This document shows, piece after piece, positions 51,736-59,782 of a stretch of DNA of 64,000 nucleotides. Both the position numbers and the translations under genes were made by a program. This stretch comes from Aureimonas populi (GTDB lineage Bacteria; Pseudomonadota; Alphaproteobacteria; Rhizobiales; Rhizobiaceae): positions 1,302,001 through 1,366,000 of the forward strand of contig NZ_CP072611.1 in NCBI RefSeq assembly GCF_017815515.1. The letters are read 5' to 3'. The notes under the pieces were generated by a model. The model worked only from the letters and a program-made list of their open reading frames with translations. It had not been told where the DNA came from and made no database searches. The number at the start of each line of letters is the position of its first letter. The first letter of the stretch is position 1.

Positions 51736-52800
51736 ATGTCCACGATGAACATCGAGAAGCTGCGCAAGTCGTTCGGCAAGACCGAGGTCCTGCGCGGCAT
51801 CGACCTGGCCGTCGGCGACGGGGAGTTCGTCGCCCTCGTGGGGCCTTCCGGCTGCGGGAAATCGACCCTTCTGCGCCTGATCGCCGGGCTGGAGGCGGCC
51901 TCGTCCGGCCGGCTCCTCATCGGCGACCGTGACGTGACCGCGCTCGCGCCCAAGGACCGCGATGTCGCCATGGTCTTCCAGAACTACGCGCTCTATCCGC
52001 ATATGAGCGTGCGGGCGAACATGGGATTCTCGCTCAGGCTGCGCGGCGTCGACAAGAGGTCGATCGAGGCCGAGGTGGCAAGGGCCGCAAGTGTCCTGGG
52101 GCTTCAGGACCTGCTCGATCGATATCCGGGGCAATTGTCGGGCGGCCAGCGCCAGCGCGTCGCCACGGGGCGCGCGATCGTGCGCAATCCCAAGCTCTTC
52201 CTGTTCGACGAGCCGCTGTCCAATCTGGACGCGAAGCTGCGTGTGCAGATGCGCACCGAGATCAAGGCCCTGCATCAGCGGCTGCGCAACACCATGATCT
52301 ACGTCACCCACGACCAGATCGAGGCCATGACGCTGGCGGACCGCATCGTCGTCATGCAGGGCGGCGTGATCGAACAGGAGGGTGCTCCGCTCGACCTTTA
52401 CGATCGCCCGGCCAACGCGTTCGTGGGCGGGTTTCTCGGATCTCCCTCGATGAATTTCGTCAGCGGGCGGCTGAAGGGCACTGATGTCGTCGCCGAGGAC
52501 GGCACGGTTCTGCCGGCGGGAAGGGCGAGTGGTGAGGACGAGGGCCGGGCGGTCCTGTGGGGCGCGCGCCCCGAATCGATCGTGCCGGCATCGGAAGGGT
52601 TCGGCGGCGTGATCGAAGTGGTCGAGCCGACCGGGCCGGACACGCAACTGCTTGTGCGGGTGGCGGGCCTTCCGCTCGTCGTGCTCCTGCGCAACCGCAC
52701 CCATGCCCGCCCCGGAGAGACCATCACGCTGACCATCGCGGCGCCGGACATCCATCTGTTCGACGCGGGCAACGGAGGGCGGATCGAGCCGCGCGCTTGA
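51736..52800 (+). CDS. ABC transporter ATP-binding protein, UgpC/MalK type
   Basis: Cytoplasmic ATPase of 354 residues. Walker A GPSGCGKST near residue 38, MVFQNYALYPHMSV, signature [16 protein letters not shown], Walker B LFLFDEPLSNLDAKL and switch IYVTHDQIEAMTLADR. The C-terminal third is the regulatory OB-fold domain (WGARPESI). It completes the importer. Convergent with tctA across 85 bases (52801-52885) with no clear terminator. Confidence 0.94.
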   Translation: MSTMNIEKLRKSFGKTEVLRGIDLAVGDGEFVALVGPSGCGKSTLLRLIAGLEAASSGRLLIGDRDVTALAPKDRDVAMVFQNYALYPHMSVRANMGFSLRLRGVDKRSIEAEVARAASVLGLQDLLDRYPGQLSGGQRQRVATGRAIVRNPKLFLFDEPLSNLDAKLRVQMRTEIKALHQRLRNTMIYVTHDQIEAMTLADRIVVMQGGVIEQEGAPLDLYDRPANAFVGGFLGSPSMNFVSGRLKGTDVVAEDGTVLPAGRASGEDEGRAVLWGARPESIVPASEGFGGVIEVVEPTGPDTQLLVRVAGLPLVVLLRNRTHARPGETITLTIAAPDIHLFDAGNGGRIEPRA

Positions 52801-52885
52801 AACGGGAAAACCCATCCGCCCTGGGCACCGCGCGCCCGATCCTTCGCGCTCGTCGCCGGGCCCGCGCACGAGGGGGATATCGCCC

Positions 52886-54394
52886 CTAGACGCTCTCCAT
52901 CCGGGCAAGCCGCCTTCTCAGCGCCGGCAGGGCGGAGATGGCGAGGAGCAGCAGGCTGGCGAGGAGGAACAGGAGGCTGACGGGCCTTTCGACCAGGATC
53001 GACATGTCGCCGTGGGAGAGCAGCAGCGTGCGCCGCAGATGCTCCTCGATGAGAGGCCCGAGGATGAAGCCCAGCAGCACCGGCATCGCCTCATAGCCCA
53101 GAATCCGCATCACATAGCCGAGTATGCCGAAGGCGAGGACCACGAAGATGTCGAAGACGCTGTTGTCGGCCGCGTAGACGCCGACGCAGACGAGAACCAG
53201 GATCGCCGGGTAGAGAAGGTTGTAGGGGATCGACAAGAGCCGCACCCACAGGCCCAGCAGCGGTATGTTGAGGACGAGCAGCATCAGGTTCCCCACCCAG
53301 AAGCTCATGATGAGGCCCCAGACGAGGGTGGGCTGCTCGTGGATGAGGTTCGGGCTCGGCGTGATGCCGTGCAGGATCATCGCGCCCATCAGCATGGCGA
53401 CGACGGCGTCGCCCGGGATGCCGAGGCTGAGCGTGGGTATGAAGGCGGCCTGCACGGCCGCGTTGTTGGCCGCCTCCGGCGCCGAGATGCCGGCCAGCGC
53501 GCCTTTTCCGAAGCGCTCGGGATGCTTGGAGATCCGCTTTTCCGTGGCGTAGGCGATGAGCGTTGCGACCCCGGGGCCGGTGCCCGGCAATGCGCCGACG
53601 AAGGAGCCGATCATCGAGCCGCGCAGGGTCGGCGGCCAGATTTCCCGCCACTCCTGGCGGCTCGGCCACATGTCCCTCAGGCGGATGCGCTCGATTCGCA
53701 TGGGCCTCGTCGCCCGCCCGCCGATATTGGCGATCACCTCGCTGACGCCGAACAGGCCCATCGCCAGCGCGACGAGGCTGATTCCGTCGCTGAGGTCGAG
53801 CAGGCCCAGAGTGAAGCGGAAGGCCCCGCTGTTCACGTCGGTGCCGACAAGGCCGAGGGCGATGCCGAAGGCGACCATCATCAGGCCCTTCACCGGCGAA
53901 CCCGGTGTCATGGTTCCGGCCGCCACCAGCCCCAGAAGCAGGACGGAGAAATATTCTGCGGACGAGAAGCCGAGGGCGAGGTCGGCGATCAGCGGAGCAA
54001 AGCCCATCAGGATGAGGATCGCGATGGAGGCGCCGACGAAGGAATTGATGGCGGTGACGAAGAGCGCCAGCAGCGCCTTGCCCTGGCGCGCGAGCGGGTA
54101 GCCGTCGAGGCAGGTGATCGCCGACGTGGCGCTGCCGGGAAGGTTGAGCAGGATGGAGGCCGTGGAGCCGCCATATTGCGACCCGTAGAAGATGCCGGCC
54201 AGCATGATGAGCCCCGTGGTGGGGTCGAGATAGTAGGTCATCGGCAGCGCCAGCGAGATCGCCGCCAGCGGGCCGATGCCCGGCAGAACGCCGACCAGCG
54301 TGCCGACGGTGACGCCGATGAAGCAGAACAGCAGCGAGTCGGCCGTCAGCGCCTGGCCGAGGCCGATCGCGATATTGCCCGCAAACTCGTTCAT
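52886..54394 (-). CDS. tctA: Tripartite tricarboxylate transporter, large membrane subunit TctA
   Basis: Integral membrane protein of 502 residues with about twelve helices. The TctA signatures VGVLPGIGPLAAISLALPMTYY (split here by its PGIGP turn), GIFYGSQYGGSTASILLNLPG and the second repeat GALPGTGPGVATLIAYATEKR are present. It imports carboxylates such as citrate by cation coupling, with the ligand delivered by TctC. Its ATG overlaps the tctB stop as ATGA. It is last in the operon dadA-like, tctC, tctB, tctA. Confidence 0.96.
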   Translation of the reverse strand: MNEFAGNIAIGLGQALTADSLLFCFIGVTVGTLVGVLPGIGPLAAISLALPMTYYLDPTTGLIMLAGIFYGSQYGGSTASILLNLPGSATSAITCLDGYPLARQGKALLALFVTAINSFVGASIAILILMGFAPLIADLALGFSSAEYFSVLLLGLVAAGTMTPGSPVKGLMMVAFGIALGLVGTDVNSGAFRFTLGLLDLSDGISLVALAMGLFGVSEVIANIGGRATRPMRIERIRLRDMWPSRQEWREIWPPTLRGSMIGSFVGALPGTGPGVATLIAYATEKRISKHPERFGKGALAGISAPEAANNAAVQAAFIPTLSLGIPGDAVVAMLMGAMILHGITPSPNLIHEQPTLVWGLIMSFWVGNLMLLVLNIPLLGLWVRLLSIPYNLLYPAILVLVCVGVYAADNSVFDIFVVLAFGILGYVMRILGYEAMPVLLGFILGPLIEEHLRRTLLLSHGDMSILVERPVSLLFLLASLLLLAISALPALRRRLARMESV

Positions 54395-54900
54395 CGCGAT
54401 CCGAAAGCCTGCATGGGAAGGCCGAGGCCCCAGATGAAGAGGATGACGCCGAACGCGGCCATGAAGGCGGCGACGCCGAGGATCCTCAGGAAGCTCTGCC
54501 TGCTTTCGCCGAGCGCGCTGAGAAAGACGAGCGCGAAGGTCGCGGGCACGTAGCCGGCCCGGTCCACGAGGAACACGAATGCGAGGATGCCGGCGACGAC
54601 GGCGCCGAGCGGACGCCAGGCCCATGAGGTTCTAGCCGTGGCATCGCCCTCGACGACGGGGTCGGCGGCCTCGACGCCCTGGGCGAAGGCCTCGATCGCG
54701 GTCAGGGCGGCCAGGAAGACGATGATGCAGCCGATGACCAGCGGGAAGAAGCCGGGTCCCGGGCTGAAGACGGTCCCCACCGTGTAGGAGAGTCCGCCGC
54801 CGGCGATCGCGGCCCCGAACGCGGCGAAGGCGCCCGTGCCCAGATAGGCGCGGAGCCGCCCCCGGGACGGCGCCGCGGCCTGCGGTGCAGGGCCGCTCAT
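54391..54900 (-). CDS. tctB: Tripartite tricarboxylate transporter, small membrane subunit TctB
   Basis: Membrane protein of 169 residues with about four hydrophobic helices. It has the TctB element SPGPGFFPLVIGCIIVFLAAL and the paired helices of the C-terminal half. It overlaps tctC and tctA by four bases at either end. Poor sequence conservation is normal for TctB; position and size make the call firm. Confidence 0.92.
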   Translation of the reverse strand: MSGPAPQAAAPSRGRLRAYLGTGAFAAFGAAIAGGGLSYTVGTVFSPGPGFFPLVIGCIIVFLAALTAIEAFAQGVEAADPVVEGDATARTSWAWRPLGAVVAGILAFVFLVDRAGYVPATFALVFLSALGESRQSFLRILGVAAFMAAFGVILFIWGLGLPMQAFGSR

Positions 54901-55886
54901 GGCACGACGATCCCGGCGACCTCGACGACGTTGCGCCACTTCTCCACCTCTTCGGCGACGAAGCTCCTGGACTGGGCCGGCGGCCGGCTTTCCACGATGA
55001 AGCCGCGCTCGCGGAAGAAGTCCTGCATCTCGCTCGCCGCCACCAGCCGCGAAATCTCGGCATAGAGCGCGTCGACGATCGGGGCGGGTGTTCCGGCCGG
55101 CGCGAACACGCCCTGCCAGGAGAGCGAGGAAAACCCGGCCACGCCCGCTTCCGCGATGGGGGGAACGTCGGGCAAGAGATAGTGGGGCTCCGGCGAGGTG
55201 ACGCCGAGGGCCCTCAACCGTCCCGTCTTCACATATTCGGATGTCACCAGGACGTCGCCGAACATGCCGCTGACCTGCCCGCCGAGGAGGGCCTGCATCG
55301 CCTCGGCGCTGCCCCGGAACGGGACGTGGAGCAGCGTCGTGCCGGTTTCGACCCCGAAGAGTTCGCCGGTCATGTGCATGGAGGTGCCGACGCCGGGAGT
55401 CCCGTGGGTGAAGCGCCCGGGATTCTCCCTTGCGAAGGCGACGACGTCCTCCACGGACCGGAACGGGCTGTCGGCATTGACGACCAGTGCGAGCGGCGCG
55501 GAGACGACGATCGAGACCGGATCGAAGTCGGCGACGGGATCGTAGGGCAGGTCGTCGCGCAGGGCCGCGCTGATGGCGTTCGAGCCGGTCACGCCCATGA
55601 GCAGGGTGTAGCCGTCCGGCCGGGACCGGGCGACATGGTTCGCGCCGACCGCCCCTCCGGCCCCGCCGCGGTTCTCCACCACGACCGGCTGGCCGAGGCT
55701 GCGCCCGATCTCCTCGGCGAAGCGCCTGGCGATGAGGTCGGTCGATCCGCCCGGCGGGAAGGGCACCACGATGGTCACCGGCTTTTGCGGATAAGCCGGC
55801 TGTGCCAGGGCGACGGCCGGCATGGCGAGCGCGCTCGCGGCGCCGGCGGCCCCGGCCAGGAACGATCTGCGATCCATGCGTGTCAT
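54897..55886 (-). CDS. tctC: Tripartite tricarboxylate transporter, substrate-binding protein TctC (Bug family)
   Basis: Periplasmic protein of 329 residues with a Tat-like signal (MDRRSFLAGAAGAASALAM, cleavage after LAQP). The Bug-family motifs YPQKPVTIVVPFPPGGSTD and VVENRGGAGGAVGANHVA bind the ligand's carboxylate, and GTPGVGTSMHMTGELF follows. AAAAGG eight bases before ATG 55886 supports this start; ATG 55877 is the alternative. Bug proteins bind citrate, glutamate, nicotinate and other acids; next to an amino acid dehydrogenase gene, an amino acid or its keto acid is plausible. Confidence 0.94.
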   Translation of the reverse strand: MTRMDRRSFLAGAAGAASALAMPAVALAQPAYPQKPVTIVVPFPPGGSTDLIARRFAEEIGRSLGQPVVVENRGGAGGAVGANHVARSRPDGYTLLMGVTGSNAISAALRDDLPYDPVADFDPVSIVVSAPLALVVNADSPFRSVEDVVAFARENPGRFTHGTPGVGTSMHMTGELFGVETGTTLLHVPFRGSAEAMQALLGGQVSGMFGDVLVTSEYVKTGRLRALGVTSPEPHYLLPDVPPIAEAGVAGFSSLSWQGVFAPAGTPAPIVDALYAEISRLVAASEMQDFFRERGFIVESRPPAQSRSFVAEEVEKWRNVVEVAGIVVP

Positions 55887-55924
55887 CCGCCTTGCCTTTT
55901 CGAGTTGGTCGGGCCTCGCGGTTT

Positions 55925-57160
55925 TCAGAACCGCGTCGGGCTGAACGGGGAAAGGTCGATGGCCGGCCGGCGACCGGATACGAGGTGGGCGATCTCGCGC
56001 CCGGTGGTTGCGCCGGCGCACATGCCGACATGGCCATGGCCGAAGCCGAAGAAGACGTTGTCCGCCCCGGGCGCCGCGCCGATCACCGGCAGGCTGTCCG
56101 GCAGGCAGGGCCTGTGGCCCATCCAGTAGGAGTTGCGCGAACCCTTGAGGCCGGGAAAGAGCTCCCGGCCCTTCTCCAGCAGCACCCTGGAGCGGGCGTA
56201 TCGGGGCTCGGCGGCGAGGCCGGCGAACTCCACCGTGCCGGCGAGCCGCAGCCCGGCGGTCATCGGGTTGATCATCATGTTGTGCTCCACCGCCATCACG
56301 GTGCGGTTCAGCTTCACCGTGGGGTCCTCCACGGTGACGTGGTAGCCGCGCTGGCTCTCGAGCGGAACGCGCGCGCCGACCTTCCTTGCGAGTCGCCCCG
56401 ACCAGGCGCCGGCCGCGATCACCACCGCATCCGCCGCCAGTCGCTCGCCATCGTCGAGAACGATGCCGCGGATTTCGCCGGCGTGCCTTTCGAAATCGAC
56501 GACGCTGGCGCGACGATGCGTGGCGCCGTCCTCGATCGCCTGCCCGTAGATCGCCTTGACCAGCGCCGAAGGGTCGGAGGTGGAGCCGTTGTCGGGCGCG
56601 AACTGCCCGAAGCGGAAGCGGCCCCGCAGATCGGGTTCCAGCTCGGCGAGTTCCGCCTCGCCGACCTCGCGCATCTCCACGCCCAGCTCGCGGCGCAGGT
56701 TCATGCCCCAGCGCCAGCGGTCGGCCGAGCGGCGGGAGGAATAGACGTAGAGGCAGCCATTGCGGCGCACCAGCGCGCGGGCGCCCGCGCGCTCGATCAG
56801 CGGCTCGTAGCATTCGAACACCGGCTGCAGCAGGCTGCGCAAGGCGGCGGCGATGCGGCGGACCTCCGTCTCGCTCGATGCGCGCAGGAAACGCATGAGC
56901 CAGGGCAGGACCTTGGGAAGGTGGCGCGCCCGGATGACCAGGGGGCCATCGGGGTCCAGGAGCCAACCCGGCACGTTGCGCCAGGCGCCGGGCATGCCCA
57001 CCGGCAGACAGGCACTGGGCGAGAGTGAGCCGGCATTGCCGAAGGAGCAGGCCTCGCCGGCCTCGCGAGGATCGAGGAAGACGATCTCGTGACCGTCCTC
57101 CTGAAGGAAGGCCGCCGAGCATACGCCGACGATGCCCGTTCCGATCACAGCGATCCGCAC
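55925..57160 (-). CDS. D-amino acid dehydrogenase-like FAD oxidoreductase (DadA family)
   Basis: Flavoprotein of 411 residues. The FAD motif is IAVIGTGIVGVCSAAFLQEDGH with DPREAGEACSFGNAGSLSPSA right behind it, the DadA pattern. The C-terminal segment WMGHRPCLPDSLPVIG with GHGHVGMCAGATTGREIAHL is also diagnostic. DadA oxidises D-amino acids to keto acids and passes electrons to the respiratory chain. I chose GTG at 57158-57160 because GGGCGGG is upstream; an ATG at 57187 is possible. It is first in the operon with tctC-tctB-tctA and divergent from a LysR gene. Confidence 0.9.
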   Translation of the reverse strand: MRIAVIGTGIVGVCSAAFLQEDGHEIVFLDPREAGEACSFGNAGSLSPSACLPVGMPGAWRNVPGWLLDPDGPLVIRARHLPKVLPWLMRFLRASSETEVRRIAAALRSLLQPVFECYEPLIERAGARALVRRNGCLYVYSSRRSADRWRWGMNLRRELGVEMREVGEAELAELEPDLRGRFRFGQFAPDNGSTSDPSALVKAIYGQAIEDGATHRRASVVDFERHAGEIRGIVLDDGERLAADAVVIAAGAWSGRLARKVGARVPLESQRGYHVTVEDPTVKLNRTVMAVEHNMMINPMTAGLRLAGTVEFAGLAAEPRYARSRVLLEKGRELFPGLKGSRNSYWMGHRPCLPDSLPVIGAAPGADNVFFGFGHGHVGMCAGATTGREIAHLVSGRRPAIDLSPFSPTRF

Positions 57161-57194
57161 TCGCACCCGCCCAACTTTTGTTCGCATTTGAGGA

Positions 57195-57213
57195 GTGCAT
57201 CGTGTCCGTGCAT
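57195..57213. promoter_or_regulatory. Direct repeat GTGCAT-N7-GTGCAT in the LysR/dadA-like gap
   Basis: Two GTGCAT copies 13 bases apart start to start lie in the 101-base divergent region. The TGCA cores are themselves palindromic and the element has the T-N11-A look of LysR boxes, so it is a candidate binding site for the divergent LysR protein. Confidence 0.35.
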
Positions 57214-57261
57214 ATTGGATCAGACAAGCAAATTTTTCTTCTGGAAGGATCAGGTTGTCTA

Positions 57262-58170
57262 ATGAATCTGACGCTGCGCCAGCTTCGCGCCTTCGTCGAG
57301 GTCGCCCGGTTGCAGAGCTTCACGCTCGCCGCCCGTAACCTGAATCTTACCCAGTCGGCTGTCAGCATGCTGGTGCGTCAACTGGAGATCGAGTCGGGCG
57401 TCGCGCTCTTCCACCGCGTCCAGCGCAGCGCGCAGCTCACCGAGATCGGACAGCAGATGCTGCCGGTGGCCGAGCGGATCCTGGAGGATCTTCGCAGGTT
57501 CGGCGAAGGGGTGGACGACATCCGGATGCTGAAGCGCGGGACGCTCCGCCTGGCCGTGCCGCAGATTCTCGCCTGCTGCTGGCTGCCGGGGATCGTGGCG
57601 GACTTCTCGGCCGACCACCCCCATATCGGCGTCCACGTGGTCGATACGACGGGCGACCAGATCATCGCGGCGGTCGAGGACAACGAGGCGGAGATCGGCA
57701 TCGGGCCGCAGCGCGCCGCCCCGGACCCCACGATCGAGGCCCAGCCGCTCTTCGAGGTTCCGATCCAGATCGTGGTGCCCGACCGGGGCGGGCAGGACCC
57801 GCGCGGCTCCGTCTCCTGGGAGGAGGTGCTGGACGCGAACTGGATCCACTATTCGGACGACTTCTCCGTCTACATCGAACGCACGATTCTGAACGACATG
57901 TCCCTTCACATGAAACGCAGCTCGAACGTGCGCTATCTATCGACCGCGCTCGCCTTCGTCGGGCGCGGCATGGGGATCACCGCCGCGCCGAGCTACGCGG
58001 ACGTCTTCCGCCAGCACTTCAAGGTGCGGTTCGTGCCGATCGAGAACCGGCCGATCCTGCGCAAGTTCTATCTCTACCGGAGGCGCAACCACCACCTGTC
58101 ACCGGCGGCGGAGACGTTCATCGAACTGATGCGTGCCCGGATCGCGGCCTCGCCATCGCGCCGGTTCTGA
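57262..58170 (+). CDS. LysR-family transcriptional regulator
   Basis: Protein of 302 residues. The HTH reads LRQLRAFVEVARLQSFTLAAR, with NLTQSAVSMLVRQLE, then SGVALFHRVQRSAQLTEIG. The effector domain has LRLAVPQILACCWLP and AEIGIGPQRAAPDPTIEAQ. GGAAGG lies upstream of ATG 57262. It diverges from the dadA-like/tctCBA operon and probably activates it in response to the imported acid or its product. Confidence 0.92.
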   Translation: MNLTLRQLRAFVEVARLQSFTLAARNLNLTQSAVSMLVRQLEIESGVALFHRVQRSAQLTEIGQQMLPVAERILEDLRRFGEGVDDIRMLKRGTLRLAVPQILACCWLPGIVADFSADHPHIGVHVVDTTGDQIIAAVEDNEAEIGIGPQRAAPDPTIEAQPLFEVPIQIVVPDRGGQDPRGSVSWEEVLDANWIHYSDDFSVYIERTILNDMSLHMKRSSNVRYLSTALAFVGRGMGITAAPSYADVFRQHFKVRFVPIENRPILRKFYLYRRRNHHLSPAAETFIELMRARIAASPSRRF

Positions 58171-58204
58171 AGCCGCCGGCAAGGGCCGCCCCGGCGCCCC
58201 GAAC

Positions 58205-59782
58205 TCAGGGAGGCGTGCCGTATCCGGCGCCGCCGCAGCTTTCCACCACAAGGCGATCGCCGCGATCGAGCCGCACGGTGGAGCGCGAGGCAAGAGGGAT
58301 GCTGTCACCGCCCGCCCGCAACACGGTGGCGCGCGATGGCGATGGAGCGCCGCCGCCCCGCAGGCCCTGGGGAACTCGGGTGAAGCGCTCCCCGCGCAGG
58401 GAGACGGAGATGCCGTCGGCCAGGGCCTCGTAGACCCGCTCGATGCCGTCGCCGCCGTCGAAGCGGCCCCGCCCGCCCGAGCCGCGGCGGATCCGGGCCG
58501 AGACGAGGCGGATGGGGGCGATGTCCTCCAGCGCTTCCACCGGCATGTTCATGGCGTTGCCCACATCGGTGGAAACGGCATCCGCGCCCCGCTTCTGCGG
58601 CCCGCCGCCCGCGCCGCCGGCAATGATCTCGGTGGTGACGAAGCGTCGCCCGTCCGGCCAGTTCCCGGAAAAGGCCAGCACGTAGGACATGCCCGAATTG
58701 GCCGCCGGCATACGCTCGGGGATCGCCTGCGACACCGCCTGAAGAAGTGCGGAGGTGATGGAGCGGACCATGCCCATCCGCGCGTTGACGGCCGCTGGCG
58801 GCGCCGCGTTGACCACGCTTGCCTCCGGCAGCTCGAGGGTGAGGAGGCGCAGGATGCCGCCATTGCGGCCGATCGTGGGCGGCAGCAGGCTCAGCAGGAC
58901 ATAGAGCGCCGAGGAAAGGGGGCCGGAGCGCACGCAGTTGATCGGCGCGGCCACCTGCGGCGAGGAGCCCGAGAAATCGGCCCTCATGCGTCCGCCCGCG
59001 AAGGAGAGGGACAGCCGGACCTCGACGGGTGGCAGGCCGGGCGTCGGGTCGAGCCCGTCCGCGCCCGCGAACGGCCCTTCGGGCATGGTCTCCAGGAAGC
59101 GTCGGGCCTGCGTCTCGCTGCGCGACAGGCAGGCCGCCGAGCGCTGGAGGAAAAGCGCCTCGCCGAGTTCGGCTGCGACCGTTTGCAGCGCGCGCGCTGC
59201 GCTGACGCCGGCGGCCACCTGCGCGGCGATGTCGCCGAGCACGATGCCGGGCGCGCGCGAATTGAAGCCGATCAGCTCTTCCACCTCCGGCAGGAGGCGC
59301 CCGCCACGGGCGAGTCTCATGGGCGGCAGGCGAATTCCTTCCTGGAAGATGTCGGTGGCGTCCGGAGGCACCGATCCCGGCCGCATCCCGCCGATGTCCT
59401 GATGATGCAGGATGCTGGCGGCGAACGCGACGAGGGCGCTCCCGGAAAAGACCGGCACGAGCACGGTGATGTCCGGCAGGTGGGTGCCGCCCGCGAAGGG
59501 ATCGTTCATGAGGAAGATGTCGCCCTCGGCCATCTCTCCGGCCGGAAAGCGCGCCAGGATTGCGCGAACGGCGCCCGGCAGCGCGCCGAGAAGCAGCGGG
59601 ATCGCGTCGGACAAGGCGAGAAGCTCGCCGCCCTCCGTGAAGATCGCGCAGGATGCGTCGCCGCCCTCGCGGACCACCGGCGAGACCGCGGTGCGAAACA
59701 GCGTCGCCTGCATCCCGGCGGCGATCGCGTCGAGGCGCATCTGGAGAACGTCCAGCGCGCCCGCCTCGAGCCCGTTCCTCAT
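58205..59782 (-). CDS. hyuB: Hydantoinase B / oxoprolinase family protein HyuB
   Basis: Protein of 525 residues of the HyuB family, which with HyuA forms ATP-dependent N-methylhydantoinase, 5-oxoprolinase or, with a third subunit, acetone carboxylase. Features are LQMRLDAIAAGMQATLFRTAVS, then SCAIFTEGGELLALSDAIP, FLMNDPFAGGTHLPDI, FDGGDGIERVYEAL and the glycine-rich ending ESCGGAGYGTP. Its ATG overlaps the hyuA stop as ATGA. Cytoplasmic; the ring substrate is unknown. Confidence 0.92.
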   Translation of the reverse strand: MRNGLEAGALDVLQMRLDAIAAGMQATLFRTAVSPVVREGGDASCAIFTEGGELLALSDAIPLLLGALPGAVRAILARFPAGEMAEGDIFLMNDPFAGGTHLPDITVLVPVFSGSALVAFAASILHHQDIGGMRPGSVPPDATDIFQEGIRLPPMRLARGGRLLPEVEELIGFNSRAPGIVLGDIAAQVAAGVSAARALQTVAAELGEALFLQRSAACLSRSETQARRFLETMPEGPFAGADGLDPTPGLPPVEVRLSLSFAGGRMRADFSGSSPQVAAPINCVRSGPLSSALYVLLSLLPPTIGRNGGILRLLTLELPEASVVNAAPPAAVNARMGMVRSITSALLQAVSQAIPERMPAANSGMSYVLAFSGNWPDGRRFVTTEIIAGGAGGGPQKRGADAVSTDVGNAMNMPVEALEDIAPIRLVSARIRRGSGGRGRFDGGDGIERVYEALADGISVSLRGERFTRVPQGLRGGGAPSPSRATVLRAGGDSIPLASRSTVRLDRGDRLVVESCGGAGYGTPP

